From Hoeflea sp. YIM 152468 (GTDB taxonomy: Bacteria; Pseudomonadota; Alphaproteobacteria; Rhizobiales; Rhizobiaceae), in contig NZ_JARGET010000029.1 in NCBI RefSeq assembly GCF_029210485.1, forward strand, positions 1 to 64,000: 64,000 bases of DNA. Direction: 5' to 3'. The notes below the pieces were generated by a model. That model saw only the letters and a list, made by a program, of their open reading frames with translations, was not told the DNA's origin and searched no databases. The stretch's first letter is position 1, and each line of letters starts with the position of its first letter. Positions 18,041 through 26,817 of this stretch are shown here, piece by piece. A program made the translations under genes and the position numbers.

Positions 18041-18634
18041 ATGAAAGCCATACGCCTTGTTCTCTGGGGCCTGATTGCCGCAATGGCCGTGGCGCTGGGC
18101 TGGCTGACCTATGAATGGCAGGCCAGCGACAGCGCAATCGCCGCCAAGCCTTACGGTGTGCCCTTCGAGCTTGTTGACCAGTCGGGCAGCCCGATCACCG
18201 AAGCGGCCTTCCGCGGCCGGCCGACAGCGCTGTTCTTTGGCTTCACCCATTGCCCGGAAGTCTGTCCTACGACACTGTTCGAGATGGATGGATGGCTCCG
18301 CCAGGTCGATCCCGAGGGCGACAGGATCGGCGCCTATTTCATCACTGTCGATCCCGAGCGCGACACGCCGGAGCTGCTGGGCAATTATGTGTCGGGTGTG
18401 ACCGACCGGGTGATTGGCATCTCCGGGCCAGCTGACAAGGTGTCCGCTGCGGTCAAGGGGTTCAACATCTACGCCAAGAAAGTGCCGATCGATACCAAGG
18501 CGCCAGAGGGTGATTACACCATGGACCATACGGCTTCGGTGTTTCTGCTGGATGCTGATGGCAGGTTCAAGGGCACCATTGCCTGGGGTGAAAACCCTGA
18601 AATTGCAGTCAAAAAGCTCGAAAACCTGCTCTGA
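18041..18634 (+). CDS. SCO1/SenC/PrrC family copper chaperone
   Basis: A 197-residue membrane-anchored, periplasm-facing thioredoxin-fold protein. One N-terminal membrane segment (about 5-24) is followed by the copper-binding CPEVC (Cys71, Cys75) and the third ligand His163 in TMDHTASV. The VDPERDTPE segment is characteristic. Such proteins deliver copper to the CuA site of cytochrome c oxidase or act in thiol redox during assembly. The ATG at 18041 has GGAG six bases upstream; an in-frame ATG at 18014 would only lengthen the N-terminus. Confidence 0.92.
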   Translation: MKAIRLVLWGLIAAMAVALGWLTYEWQASDSAIAAKPYGVPFELVDQSGSPITEAAFRGRPTALFFGFTHCPEVCPTTLFEMDGWLRQVDPEGDRIGAYFITVDPERDTPELLGNYVSGVTDRVIGISGPADKVSAAVKGFNIYAKKVPIDTKAPEGDYTMDHTASVFLLDADGRFKGTIAWGENPEIAVKKLENLL

Positions 18635-18773
18635 GGCCGACAGCGGCCCGGTTATGTCACCAGAATTTTTTTCCCGCGCGCACCAATTCAACGCTTTACA
18701 GCGTTTGACGGACGTTCAATAGAACGGGACGCACGGCATTCGCAGCCGGGGCGCGGCGCGACGGGGGATTGGC

Positions 18774-20648
18774 ATGGACGAGATTGTTCTCAAACTGGCC
18801 GTGATCGGCGCGGCAGGCATCGCCGCGCAGTGGTTTGCCTGGCGTTTGCAATTGCCGGCCATCGTGCTGTTGCTGGTGGCAGGCTTCATTGCCGGCCCGG
18901 CGACCGGCTTTCTTGACCCGGCAGCCGATTTTGGCTCGATTTACCGGCCGATGGTGTCGATCGCGGTGGCGATCATCCTGTTTGAAGGCGGGCTGACGCT
19001 CAATTTCAAGGAAATCCGCGAGACCTCGACCGCGGTCCGCCGCATCATCATGTATGCCGGACCGCTGACCTGGGGCATGGCAGCGGTCGCCGCCCATTAC
19101 ATCGGCGGGCTGAGCTGGTCGACAGCCACCGTCTTGGGCGCCATCCTGGTGGTCACCGGACCGACGGTGATCATGCCGTTGTTGCGTCAGGCCCAGCTGG
19201 ATGCGCGTCCCGCCTCACTGTTGCGCTGGGAAGCCATTGTCAATGACCCGATCGGCGCGCTGTTCGCCGTCGTCGCCTTCGAGGTCATTCTGGTCTTCAT
19301 CGGGGTGCATGAGGCTGACAATGTCGTCATGCTGGTGGCTTTCGGATTTGGCCTGGCAATTGCCAGCGGCTGGGCGGCGGCGAAACTGATCGTCTGGTCA
19401 TTCGGCAACGGCAATGTGCCCGAATTTCTCAAGGCGCCTGTGCTGCTGGCGACCGTGGTGGCGGTCTATGCCGCAAACAACATGGTGCTTGAGGAAGCCG
19501 GCCTGCTCACCGTGACCGTCATGGGCATCGTAATGGCCAACAGCCGCATCGCCTCGCTCACCGACATGCGCCGGTTCAAGGAAACCATCACCACGCTGCT
19601 GGTCTCAGGTGTGTTCATTATTCTGACGGCGTCGCTCAGCCTTGATGATATCCGTTCGCTTGACTGGCAGGCAGCGCTGTTTGTCGCCTCGCTGCTGCTG
19701 GTGATCCGCCCCGTCGCCATCATGCTTGCCACGATTCGTTCCGGCGCCACGGTTCAGGAACGCCTGCTGAGCGCCTGGATCGCGCCGCGTGGTGTCGTCG
19801 CCGTGGCGGTCTCGGGGCTGTTTGGAGCACTGCTTGCCGATATCGGCGTCGAGGATGCAGGCCGGATGGTCGCCTTCACCTTCGCTGTCGTTGTCACCAC
19901 CATCGTGCTGCACGGCTTTACCCTGGGGCCTCTGGCAAGCTTCCTGGGCCTGAAGAAAGCCTCCAAGCCGGGCATCCTCATCGTTGGCGGATCACGCTGG
20001 TCGACGGCGCTGGCGATCAAGCTGCACAAGGCCGAGGTCCCGGTGATGCTCGCGGACCAGAACTGGAACCATCTAGCCGAAGCGCGGCTCGCCAACATTC
20101 CGGTCTATTTTGGCGAAGTGCTGTCGGAATCCGCCCACCACAGCATCGATCCGAAGCGCTTTTCCAACCTGATCGCCACGAGCGACAATGACGCCTACAA
20201 CGCGCTCGTATCCACCGATTTCGGGCCGGAGCTGGGGCGCAGCCACGTGTTCCAGATCGGCCGCACGGACGAAAAGGCACGCCAGGCCTTGAACTTTACC
20301 CTCGGCGGGCGCTCGCTGACGGAGGAACCGGTCAGCTTTCTCGAGCTGCGGGATAAACTGCTCAAGGGCTGGACCTTCCAGCTCACCCGCCTGACCGATG
20401 AATTCGGCTGGGACGCCTATGAAGCCTCACGGCCCGAGGGCGCTCTGATCCTGCTGTGGATCAAACCGTCCGGCGCGATCGTGTTTGCCACCGCCTCGTC
20501 CAGTTCGCCCGGGCCCAATGACCGGATCCTGAGCTTCGCCCTGCCCAAGGATGAGGCCCGCGTCGAAGCTGCCAGCAAGACCACCCGCAAGGCGGAAGTG
20601 ACGCCTGCCAGCCAGGCAACGGCAGATGAAGGAAAGAAACTCCCGTGA
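18774..20648 (+). CDS. CPA1-type sodium/proton antiporter with C-terminal RCK-N-like domain
   Basis: A 624-residue protein. Residues 1-400 form about 12 membrane helices of the CPA1 (NhaP/YjcE-like) fold. They carry the FEGGLTL helix, the TGPTVI segment and the ion-site ND motif in VNDPIGALFAV. The C-terminal 220 residues are cytosolic and begin with a TrkA-N/RCK-like strand (ILIVGGSRWS) and acidic turns, suggesting nucleotide-dependent gating. It should exchange Na+ or K+ for H+ across the inner membrane. Its stop overlaps the prmA GTG start by four bases, so the two are translationally coupled. Confidence 0.9.
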   Translation: MDEIVLKLAVIGAAGIAAQWFAWRLQLPAIVLLLVAGFIAGPATGFLDPAADFGSIYRPMVSIAVAIILFEGGLTLNFKEIRETSTAVRRIIMYAGPLTWGMAAVAAHYIGGLSWSTATVLGAILVVTGPTVIMPLLRQAQLDARPASLLRWEAIVNDPIGALFAVVAFEVILVFIGVHEADNVVMLVAFGFGLAIASGWAAAKLIVWSFGNGNVPEFLKAPVLLATVVAVYAANNMVLEEAGLLTVTVMGIVMANSRIASLTDMRRFKETITTLLVSGVFIILTASLSLDDIRSLDWQAALFVASLLLVIRPVAIMLATIRSGATVQERLLSAWIAPRGVVAVAVSGLFGALLADIGVEDAGRMVAFTFAVVVTTIVLHGFTLGPLASFLGLKKASKPGILIVGGSRWSTALAIKLHKAEVPVMLADQNWNHLAEARLANIPVYFGEVLSESAHHSIDPKRFSNLIATSDNDAYNALVSTDFGPELGRSHVFQIGRTDEKARQALNFTLGGRSLTEEPVSFLELRDKLLKGWTFQLTRLTDEFGWDAYEASRPEGALILLWIKPSGAIVFATASSSSPGPNDRILSFALPKDEARVEAASKTTRKAEVTPASQATADEGKKLP

Positions 20649-21532
20649 GCGACCACCGCTATTATTTCCGCACCGGAGAAGCCGGTGCCAGGCTGGCGCT
20701 GGATCTGCTCGACAGCTTCTTCGAGGACGAAGGCCTGCCTGTCGCCACCATGGAGATTGACGAGGATCGCGGGCTTTGGGAGGTCTCGGTCTATGCGGCG
20801 GGCGATCCCGATGACAATCTGAAATCGCGCATCCGCACCGTAATCGGGGCCGAGTTTGCCGAGGCCGAGATCGGCCTGGAAGTTTTCGGCGAGACCGACT
20901 GGATCGCCAAATCACTCGAAGGGCTGAAGCCAGTCCGCGCAGGCCGCTTTGTCGTGCACGGCGCCCATGACCGGGCGACAGTGCGCAGCCATGAGCTGGC
21001 GATCGAACTGGAAGCCGGCCAGGCTTTCGGCACGGGGCATCACGGCACCACGGCAGGCTGCCTGGAAATGATCGAAAGAGTGATGCGCGCCCATCCCGGC
21101 GGGCCGCGCGGCGTGGATCCCGTGCTGGATCTGGGAACCGGCTCCGGCGTTCTGGCGATTGCCGCCGCCAGGCTCGGGCCGGTGCAGGTGCTGGCCACCG
21201 ATATCGACCCGGTCGCCACCCGCGTCGCCCGCGACAATGTCCGCCACAACCAGGCTGCCGCACAGATTGCCTGCGTGACTGCGACAGGGTTTCACTCCAC
21301 CGCCTTTTCCGCTGCCGGTCCTTTCGGACTGATCATCGCCAATATTCTGGCCCGGCCGCTGATGCACATGGCCCCCGATATCAAGCGCCATCTGGCGCCG
21401 GGCGGCTCGGTGATCCTGTCGGGCATTCTCGCCAACCAGCGCTGGCAGGTGCTTGCCGCTTTCAGTGGTCAGGGCATGCGTCATGTCGCGACCCTGTGGC
21501 GCAATGGCTGGGTAACGATCCATCTGAAATGA
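20645..21532 (+). CDS. prmA: Ribosomal protein L11 methyltransferase
   Basis: A 295-residue PrmA. The N-terminal 120 residues are the L11-recognition domain; residues 120-295 form the class I methyltransferase. The family motif GTGHHGTTAGCLE is present, followed by VLDLGTGSGVLAIAAA, ATDIDPVA and the substrate-side IIANILARPL. It trimethylates amino groups of ribosomal protein L11. The start is a GTG that overlaps the antiporter stop (GTGA). Confidence 0.95.
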   Translation: MSDHRYYFRTGEAGARLALDLLDSFFEDEGLPVATMEIDEDRGLWEVSVYAAGDPDDNLKSRIRTVIGAEFAEAEIGLEVFGETDWIAKSLEGLKPVRAGRFVVHGAHDRATVRSHELAIELEAGQAFGTGHHGTTAGCLEMIERVMRAHPGGPRGVDPVLDLGTGSGVLAIAAARLGPVQVLATDIDPVATRVARDNVRHNQAAAQIACVTATGFHSTAFSAAGPFGLIIANILARPLMHMAPDIKRHLAPGGSVILSGILANQRWQVLAAFSGQGMRHVATLWRNGWVTIHLK

Positions 21533-21560
21533 AACCGGCGGCAATTGACCGCCATCACAC

Positions 21561-21588
21561 AAAAACGGCCCCCGCGAGGGAGCCGTTT
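21561..21588 (-). terminator. Rho-independent terminator of the DUF1127 gene
   Basis: On the minus strand, ACGGC-TCCC and GGGG-GCCGT pair around TCGC, followed by TTTTTG. It lies about 50 bases after the DUF1127 stop codon. The plus strand has only a short T-run, so it may act weakly for prmA as well. Confidence 0.8.
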
Positions 21589-21636
21589 CCGATCGTCTGA
21601 GATTGAGCCTTCAACCTCCGGGCACATCCGATGGGC

Positions 21637-21810
21637 CTAGAAGTAGTACGCCTGGGCGCCTTCGCGGCGAAGTTCTTCGCGGGTGCGGCCAAGTGCCTTG
21701 AGCTGCTTGTCGTCCATCGACAGCAGCGCACCATTTACATAGCGGCGAACCTGACGTTCGCGGGCGCTGACGATACGATTGAAAGCATTCTGAAAGATGT
21801 TGCCGGACAT
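21637..21810 (-). CDS. DUF1127 small protein
   Basis: A 57-residue protein found by reading the minus strand. It starts MSGNIFQNAFNRIV, has the basic segment RERQVRRYVNGAL, and ends with the DUF1127 signature L..MDDKQLKALGRTREEL followed by AYYF. AAAGGAA lies eight bases before the ATG at 21810, and a good terminator follows. Small DUF1127 proteins are common in Rhizobiales. Some bind RNA or tune phosphate/carbon metabolism and virulence; the role of this one is unknown. Likely an abundant, independently transcribed gene. Confidence 0.9.
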   Translation of the reverse strand: MSGNIFQNAFNRIVSARERQVRRYVNGALLSMDDKQLKALGRTREELRREGAQAYYF

Positions 21811-22166
21811 TTGGTAATTCCTTTGGGTCAGTAGTTGTTCTGTCTCCCAGCCTTAAAGATAGGACTTCCTGTCCGAATGTGCAGGCCTTATGTTGCAGTG
21901 CAGCTATGTACCCGGCGCATGGATGATTCGAGATAAATGCCTTTTTATTAACAAAGAGATAGATTTTGCTGCAGCGCACCCGTCAGCATCGGCTGCTGCC
22001 GCGACCGGCAGGGCCATAGCGGCCAAAGCAGGTCGCCGATCCCGTGGATCAGCTATTGCATCTGGCGCCTGGAGTGCTTCATTTCAACTAAGTCTTGAAA
22101 GCATCATTTCAAGCTGCTGCCCCGCCTGTCATAAGGTGACATCAAATCACATTCGGGAATCCCAAG
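21811..22166. other. Intergenic region between divergent DUF1127 and Xaa-Pro aminopeptidase genes
   Basis: A 356-bp gap, AT-richer than its surroundings around 21920-21970 (ATTAACAAAGAG). It must hold promoters for both divergent genes. I saw no further gene; short open frames here lack coding character. Confidence 0.6.
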
Positions 22167-23996
22167 ATGTTTCAGAAATTTGAAGTGCTCTCCTCGCCAG
22201 ACCAGGCAGCCGACCGCATCGCCCGCCTCCGCGCGGGATTTGACGCTGCGGGCATTGACGCCGTCGCCGTGCCGCGATCAGACGAGTATCTTGGCGAGTA
22301 TGTGCCCGATTGCGCCGAGCGGCTTGCCTGGTTGACCGGCTATACCGGGTCCGCCGGATTGACGCTGGTGCTCAGGCAGAAGGCGCACATTTTTGTCGAC
22401 GGGCGTTACGCAGCCCAGGTGCGGACCCAGACCGATCCGGTGGTGTTCGAGTATCAGGACCTGATCGCCACGCCGCTGGCGAGCTTTCTCGAAGCCTCCG
22501 GGCTTACCGGGCTCAGGCTCGGCATCGATCCCTGGACCTGGTCGACGAGCGAGGTCGAGCGGCTCGAAGCTGCGCTGAAGACGTTGGGCGGCCGGCTGGT
22601 GTCTCTTGATCGCAACCCGGTCGATGCCATCTGGGACGACCAGCCGCAGCCGCCGCTCGGCACGGTCTCGATCCAGCCGCTCGAATTTGCCGGCGTGCCG
22701 GCACGGGAGAAACTCGAGATGATCGCCCGGACTCTGGCAGAGGCGGGCGCCGATGCGGTGATCCTGGCTGACCCGTCCTCCGTCGCCTGGAGTTTCAACA
22801 TTCGCGGTCAGGATTTGCCGTCAACGCCGCACCCGCTGTCACGCGCCATCATTCCCGCCAGTGGCCGGCCGGTCCTGTTCATCGACAAGCGCAAGGCCGG
22901 TGTGGAAGCCGAGGCCTATCTTACCCAGCTCTCTGATCTTGAACCGCCATCGGGGTTTGACGACGCGCTCGTGGCCCTGGGCAGAAATGCGCGCACGGTT
23001 CTTGTCGATCCGGCGGTGGCACCGCATGCGATAGAAATGCTGATCAGGAAGTCCGGCGGAAGCGTGACACATGCACCCGACCCCGCCCGCCTGCCCCGCG
23101 CCCGCAAGAACGAGGCCGAAATTGCCGGCAGCGCCCGCGTCCACCGTCAGGACGGCGCGGCGATGGTCCGGTTTCTGGCCTGGCTTGACGATCAGCCCGC
23201 GGGCTCGCTGGATGAAATCGGCGCGGTGAAAAGCCTTGAAGGCTTTCGCCGCAGCACCGGCCAAGCCATGCAGATGCCGTTGAAAGCGCTCTCCTTTGAT
23301 TCCATATCCGGTGCCGGTCCAAATGCCGCGATCATGCACTACCGGGTCAACACCAGGACCAACCGGCGCGTCGGCGCCGGCGAGATGCTGTTGATCGATT
23401 CCGGCGGGCAGTACGTGGCCGGCACCACCGATATCACCCGCACCATTGCAGTGGGCGATGTGCCTCACGAGCAGAAACGCTTCTTCACACTGGTGCTCAA
23501 GGGCATGATCGCAATCAGCCTGCTGCGCTTCCCCGAGGGCACCCGCGGCATCGACATCGACGCCTTTGCCCGCAGCGCGCTGTGGAAGGCGGGCGCCGAT
23601 TTCGGCCACGGCACCGGCCATGGAGTCGGCAGTTACCTCTCGGTGCATGAAGGACCGCAGACGATTTCACGGCGCGGCACCCAGGCGCTGTTGCCCGGCA
23701 TGATCCTGTCGAATGAACCGGGTTACTACCGCGACGGCGCCTTCGGCATCCGGATCGAGAATCTGGTCACCGTGCATGAACCGCGCGACATCGACGGTGG
23801 CGACAAGCCGATGCTCGGGTTCGAGACGCTGACACTGTGCCCGATCGACAAGCGGCTGATCCTTGCGGATCTGCTGGACACGGTGGAACGGCAATGGCTC
23901 GACGCCTACCACGACCGGGTCCGGGCCGAGCTGTCGCCGCTGCTCGCCGACGACCCGGCGCGCGACTGGCTGGAGGCGGCGACAGCGGCGCTGTGA
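22167..23996 (+). CDS. Xaa-Pro aminopeptidase (M24B metallopeptidase)
   Basis: A 609-residue aminopeptidase P of the large, three-domain type. Two creatinase-like N-terminal domains (about 10-150 and 160-310) precede the pita-bread M24 catalytic domain (about 320-535) and a C-terminal M24_C segment. Metal ligands are recognisable: LLIDSGGQY and TTDITRT aspartates, the FGHGTGHGVG histidine, the NEPGYY glutamate and the RIENL glutamate. It removes an N-terminal residue in front of proline, using two Mn2+ or Zn2+. The ATG at 22167 has no strong ribosome-binding site, but the N-terminus aligns with the family. Confidence 0.93.
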   Translation: MFQKFEVLSSPDQAADRIARLRAGFDAAGIDAVAVPRSDEYLGEYVPDCAERLAWLTGYTGSAGLTLVLRQKAHIFVDGRYAAQVRTQTDPVVFEYQDLIATPLASFLEASGLTGLRLGIDPWTWSTSEVERLEAALKTLGGRLVSLDRNPVDAIWDDQPQPPLGTVSIQPLEFAGVPAREKLEMIARTLAEAGADAVILADPSSVAWSFNIRGQDLPSTPHPLSRAIIPASGRPVLFIDKRKAGVEAEAYLTQLSDLEPPSGFDDALVALGRNARTVLVDPAVAPHAIEMLIRKSGGSVTHAPDPARLPRARKNEAEIAGSARVHRQDGAAMVRFLAWLDDQPAGSLDEIGAVKSLEGFRRSTGQAMQMPLKALSFDSISGAGPNAAIMHYRVNTRTNRRVGAGEMLLIDSGGQYVAGTTDITRTIAVGDVPHEQKRFFTLVLKGMIAISLLRFPEGTRGIDIDAFARSALWKAGADFGHGTGHGVGSYLSVHEGPQTISRRGTQALLPGMILSNEPGYYRDGAFGIRIENLVTVHEPRDIDGGDKPMLGFETLTLCPIDKRLILADLLDTVERQWLDAYHDRVRAELSPLLADDPARDWLEAATAAL

Positions 23997-24023
23997 ACCG
24001 CAGATTGTCAGCCTGACAAGGGG

Positions 24024-24049
24024 CTTGCCGGACAGGACTGTCCGGCAAG
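24024..24049. terminator. Perfect 12-bp inverted repeat between convergent genes
   Basis: CTTGCCGGACAG and CTGTCCGGCAAG form a perfect 12-bp inverted repeat with only GA between the arms, 27 bases after the aminopeptidase stop. It sits in the convergent gap with the next minus-strand gene. No T-run follows. It is probably a bidirectional transcript-end hairpin. Confidence 0.6.
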
Positions 24050-24115
24050 TCCGCGGCTCAAACCGGAACCCGGCTGGTCGCTATCAGGAGCGCAAGGACG
24101 CCCGCCACCTGTCGC

Positions 24116-25255
24116 CTATCCCCATCCAACGAATCTCGCCCAACTCGCACTGCCACCATTGGGCATGCCATCGACAAGCTGCTCCTCTCTTGCCCTGCCC
24201 GGCTGGCCGCGGTGAGTTATCTCGCGTGTCTCGGCCAGCAGCCAAACACTGTAGGCAGCCAGGGTGAAGGAAATGGAGAGTTCCCGCATTTCACCGATCT
24301 CGTAGCTGGACACCAGTTTGTGGCCATAAACGAGATAGACAATCTGGGAAAAGACCATGGCCAGACCGACGGCGACAACCGACCAACGCGCCTTTCCCTG
24401 CATCGCGGTGGCCGCGAGAAACGCCAGGCAGACGCCGATCAGGAAATAGATCTGGAAGATCAGGATACCCCAGTTTTCGTACATGAACCCGGCCACCGGG
24501 ATCGCCGCAATCCCGAATGAGGCAGGGGGAATGAAGATCTTGAGCGGTTCGAGCATCTGACTCCGAATTTGCGGCGCCAGGATCGGCAGCAGCACGAAAC
24601 AGACAAACGCCAGCGAATAATAGACGAATTCGAATCGGTTGGTGTAGAAGTTATGGAGATTCGTCTCGTTCTGAATGTTCCGGTTGAAGGCATCGGGGGT
24701 CCCCCAGCCGACAAAATGCTGCCCCCATGAGATTTCTTCCATGAGCAGCAGGAAAAGGGCAAATCCCAGGACACCGCATAGCCAGGCTGCCCTGAGGCCG
24801 AAGACGGTCCTGAGATCGCTGTTGCGGGCTCTCCAGGCTGTCGCAGCTATCAACACAAGCCCCAGCAGAATCAGCAATTCCTGCGCGACAGCGATATGGC
24901 CCAGTTCCTTCACATTGCGTCCAAGGTAGTCCCGGCCGAACACAATGAGGGTCACCGTCGCAACAACAATGATCAGATTGCCGATCAGCAGGCTCCAGCC
25001 TAAACGGTCAAGGTCCAGCGACCGTCCGTGATCTGGTTTCGACAAGCCCTGCAACAGGCCTTTTGCCATGAGACAGGCAAAAACGCTTGTTGCGATCAAA
25101 AGCGGGAACTCGATGACTTCCCAGTCCTGAATTTGCCATTTATAGTAGTATTTCTCAAGAAGCCGGCGATCGAGACTGAACCACATCACCACAATTGACG
25201 CAAAACTGATAGCAGTGATTGCGTAATATAAGCTATATTTACTCTTGCTTTGCAC
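24116..25255 (-). CDS. Multi-pass membrane protein of unknown function
   Basis: A 379-residue protein with about ten hydrophobic segments. A highly conserved-looking polar stretch in the middle (EEISWGQHFVGW, then NIQNETNLHN) resembles a motif found in several unclassified predicted membrane proteins. Its acidic and histidine residues could form a catalytic or metal site facing one side of the membrane. I do not recognise a named family. The first 25 codons and the upstream region are AT-rich compared with neighbours, which may mean transfer or simply promoter context. A perfect CtrA-like box lies about 70 bp upstream of the start. Confidence 0.8.
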   Translation of the reverse strand: MQSKSKYSLYYAITAISFASIVVMWFSLDRRLLEKYYYKWQIQDWEVIEFPLLIATSVFACLMAKGLLQGLSKPDHGRSLDLDRLGWSLLIGNLIIVVATVTLIVFGRDYLGRNVKELGHIAVAQELLILLGLVLIAATAWRARNSDLRTVFGLRAAWLCGVLGFALFLLLMEEISWGQHFVGWGTPDAFNRNIQNETNLHNFYTNRFEFVYYSLAFVCFVLLPILAPQIRSQMLEPLKIFIPPASFGIAAIPVAGFMYENWGILIFQIYFLIGVCLAFLAATAMQGKARWSVVAVGLAMVFSQIVYLVYGHKLVSSYEIGEMRELSISFTLAAYSVWLLAETREITHRGQPGRAREEQLVDGMPNGGSASWARFVGWG

Positions 25256-25556
25256 CCTGGAGCCCCCGCTGCCACTAGATGTATTTTTTACTGCAGCATC
25301 ACTTCCAGCGCAATTGATTGGTTAAAAACTGGTTAACATCTACTTGGGTAAATATTTAGTAGATTGTTTGAGATTCACGTCGAGGCACAGCGTTGTGTCT
25401 GCTGCCGGAAGCATCGAGCGGCAGCAGCAGGGAAAAGCCGTCACTGCGAAAAGCCATCAGAATACGGGCGCAAACCGCCGCCACCGCTCCGGTCATCTCG
25501 GGGGGGGGCCGGCGCGGGACAAAGCTCGGTTTTTGCAGATGCAAGATGCGGCTGGA
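25256..25556. other. Intergenic region with a CtrA-like box and a G9 run
   Basis: This 301-bp gap holds the promoter area of the membrane protein gene. It contains an AT-rich part (25270-25370) and a run of nine G at 25500-25508 near the azlD end. I saw no convincing gene in it. Confidence 0.6.
25322..25337 (+). promoter_or_regulatory. CtrA box (TTAA-N7-TTAAC)
   Basis: TTAA at 25322-25325 and TTAAC at 25333-25337, exactly seven bases apart. This is a full match to the CtrA consensus of alphaproteobacteria. It lies 67-82 bp upstream of the minus-strand membrane protein start. Confidence 0.6.
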
Positions 25557-25871
25557 TTAAAGCCCTGCGGCCCTCAGAGCCACGATCATCGCCCAGCCAA
25601 TGCCCAACATCGCCATCACCGGCGCCCTGAGCCCGATGAGCAGGCAGACCGCAAGGGTCAGCGCTTCAGCCGATCCGGTGATGACTGCCGGCGCCACCAG
25701 CGTGGTCAGCACCGCGGCCGGAACTGCATTGAGCGCCGCATCAATGCGCGGCGGAATCCGCTTGAAGCGCGACAGCAAAAGATGCCCGCCAATCCGCGTG
25801 CCATAGGTCACGATCGCAGCAGCAAGAATGGTCCAGATATTGACCGGCAGACCGAGGAACACGCCGTTCAT
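25557..25871 (-). CDS. azlD: AzlD-type branched-chain amino acid exporter subunit
   Basis: A 104-residue small membrane protein with three or four hydrophobic helices and the AzlD pattern: TYGTRIGGHLLLSRFKRIPPRIDAALNAVPAAVL. It forms the small partner of AzlC in an LIV-E type export system. Its ATG overlaps the azlC stop by four bases (ATGA), giving translational coupling. Confidence 0.9.
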   Translation of the reverse strand: MNGVFLGLPVNIWTILAAAIVTYGTRIGGHLLLSRFKRIPPRIDAALNAVPAAVLTTLVAPAVITGSAEALTLAVCLLIGLRAPVMAMLGIGWAMIVALRAAGL

Positions 25872-26590
25872 GGCGTCACCTCGACCGCTTCCACATCCGC
25901 AGCGTCCGCGGGCGCCGGCAGGACCAATGCGACCACGACAGCCGCCAGCGTGCCGAAACTGACATGCCAGGGCGAGCCCACGGTGTAGAAGGCCGCAACC
26001 GAACCCAAGCCTGAGGCAATGACCACCGGCAGCCAGTTGGGCCGCTCCCGGAACCCAAGAACCAGCCCCATGAAGTAGATGGGCAGCAGGAAATCGATGC
26101 CAAGTGCCGCCGGATCAGTAATCAGCCGGCCAAACAGTGCGCCGATCCAGCCTTCCAGCACCCAGAAGGAATAAATCGGCAACCCCATACCCATATACCA
26201 GTTCAGCGTCACCGGCGTCTTGCTGTCGGCCCGGGCTTCTGCTGCCGCGTATTGCGGGTCGGTCATGAAGAAGAATGCGATCGCCTTCTGCCACCCCGAC
26301 ATCAGCACCAGGCGGCGTCCGAGCGCCGCCGAATACAGCACATGGCGGAAATTGACAGCGAACACTGACAGCACGATGATCCAGGGGGCGACATGGGCGC
26401 TGAACAGTTCCAGCCCGACCATCTGGCTGGCGCCGGCGAAAACCAGCGCGCTCATCAACACCGCTTCGCCGACAGTCAGGCCATGGTCGACCGCCAGCGC
26501 GCCAAACAACAGGCCGAAGGGCGCCGAGGCGGCCACGATCGGCAGACTGGCGCGAACGCCCTGGATAAATTCCGAACGGGTTGGGGGCAT
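25868..26590 (-). CDS. azlC: AzlC-type branched-chain amino acid exporter subunit
   Basis: A 240-residue inner-membrane protein of the AzlC family (LIV-E type). It begins with FIQGVRASLPIVAASAPFG, then GLTVGEAVLMSALVFAGASQ and the conserved NFRHVLYSAAL and FFMTDPQYA segments. With AzlD it should export branched-chain amino acids or related compounds. The ATG at 26590 has CAGGAGAG seven bases upstream; an in-frame upstream ATG at 26626 lacks one. Confidence 0.92.
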   Translation of the reverse strand: MPPTRSEFIQGVRASLPIVAASAPFGLLFGALAVDHGLTVGEAVLMSALVFAGASQMVGLELFSAHVAPWIIVLSVFAVNFRHVLYSAALGRRLVLMSGWQKAIAFFFMTDPQYAAAEARADSKTPVTLNWYMGMGLPIYSFWVLEGWIGALFGRLITDPAALGIDFLLPIYFMGLVLGFRERPNWLPVVIASGLGSVAAFYTVGSPWHVSFGTLAAVVVALVLPAPADAADVEAVEVTP

Positions 26591-26817
26591 GCAATACTCT
26601 CCTGAGCCCGATGGATAGGTCAGCATTGCTGACCAGTCAAATGAATTGGATTGAAGCCGGCATGAAGTGGCCTGAAGCCCGGCAGGCAGGCAGCAAACAC
26701 CGAACCGCCAGCCCGGCGCCGCAAAAACAATGCAACCAAAGCGCCAATGTCGAGCCGGTGCAGTGGCATCAGCAGACAGCCGGACCCTGCGGCGCCGCGG
26801 TTTCAGGCATTGAGGCG

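Noticed and set aside
25500-25508. Run of nine G as a phase-variation tract
   Set aside because: It lies between genes, about 50 bp from the azlD stop, not in a coding start or promoter spacer that I can identify, so no switching role is supported.
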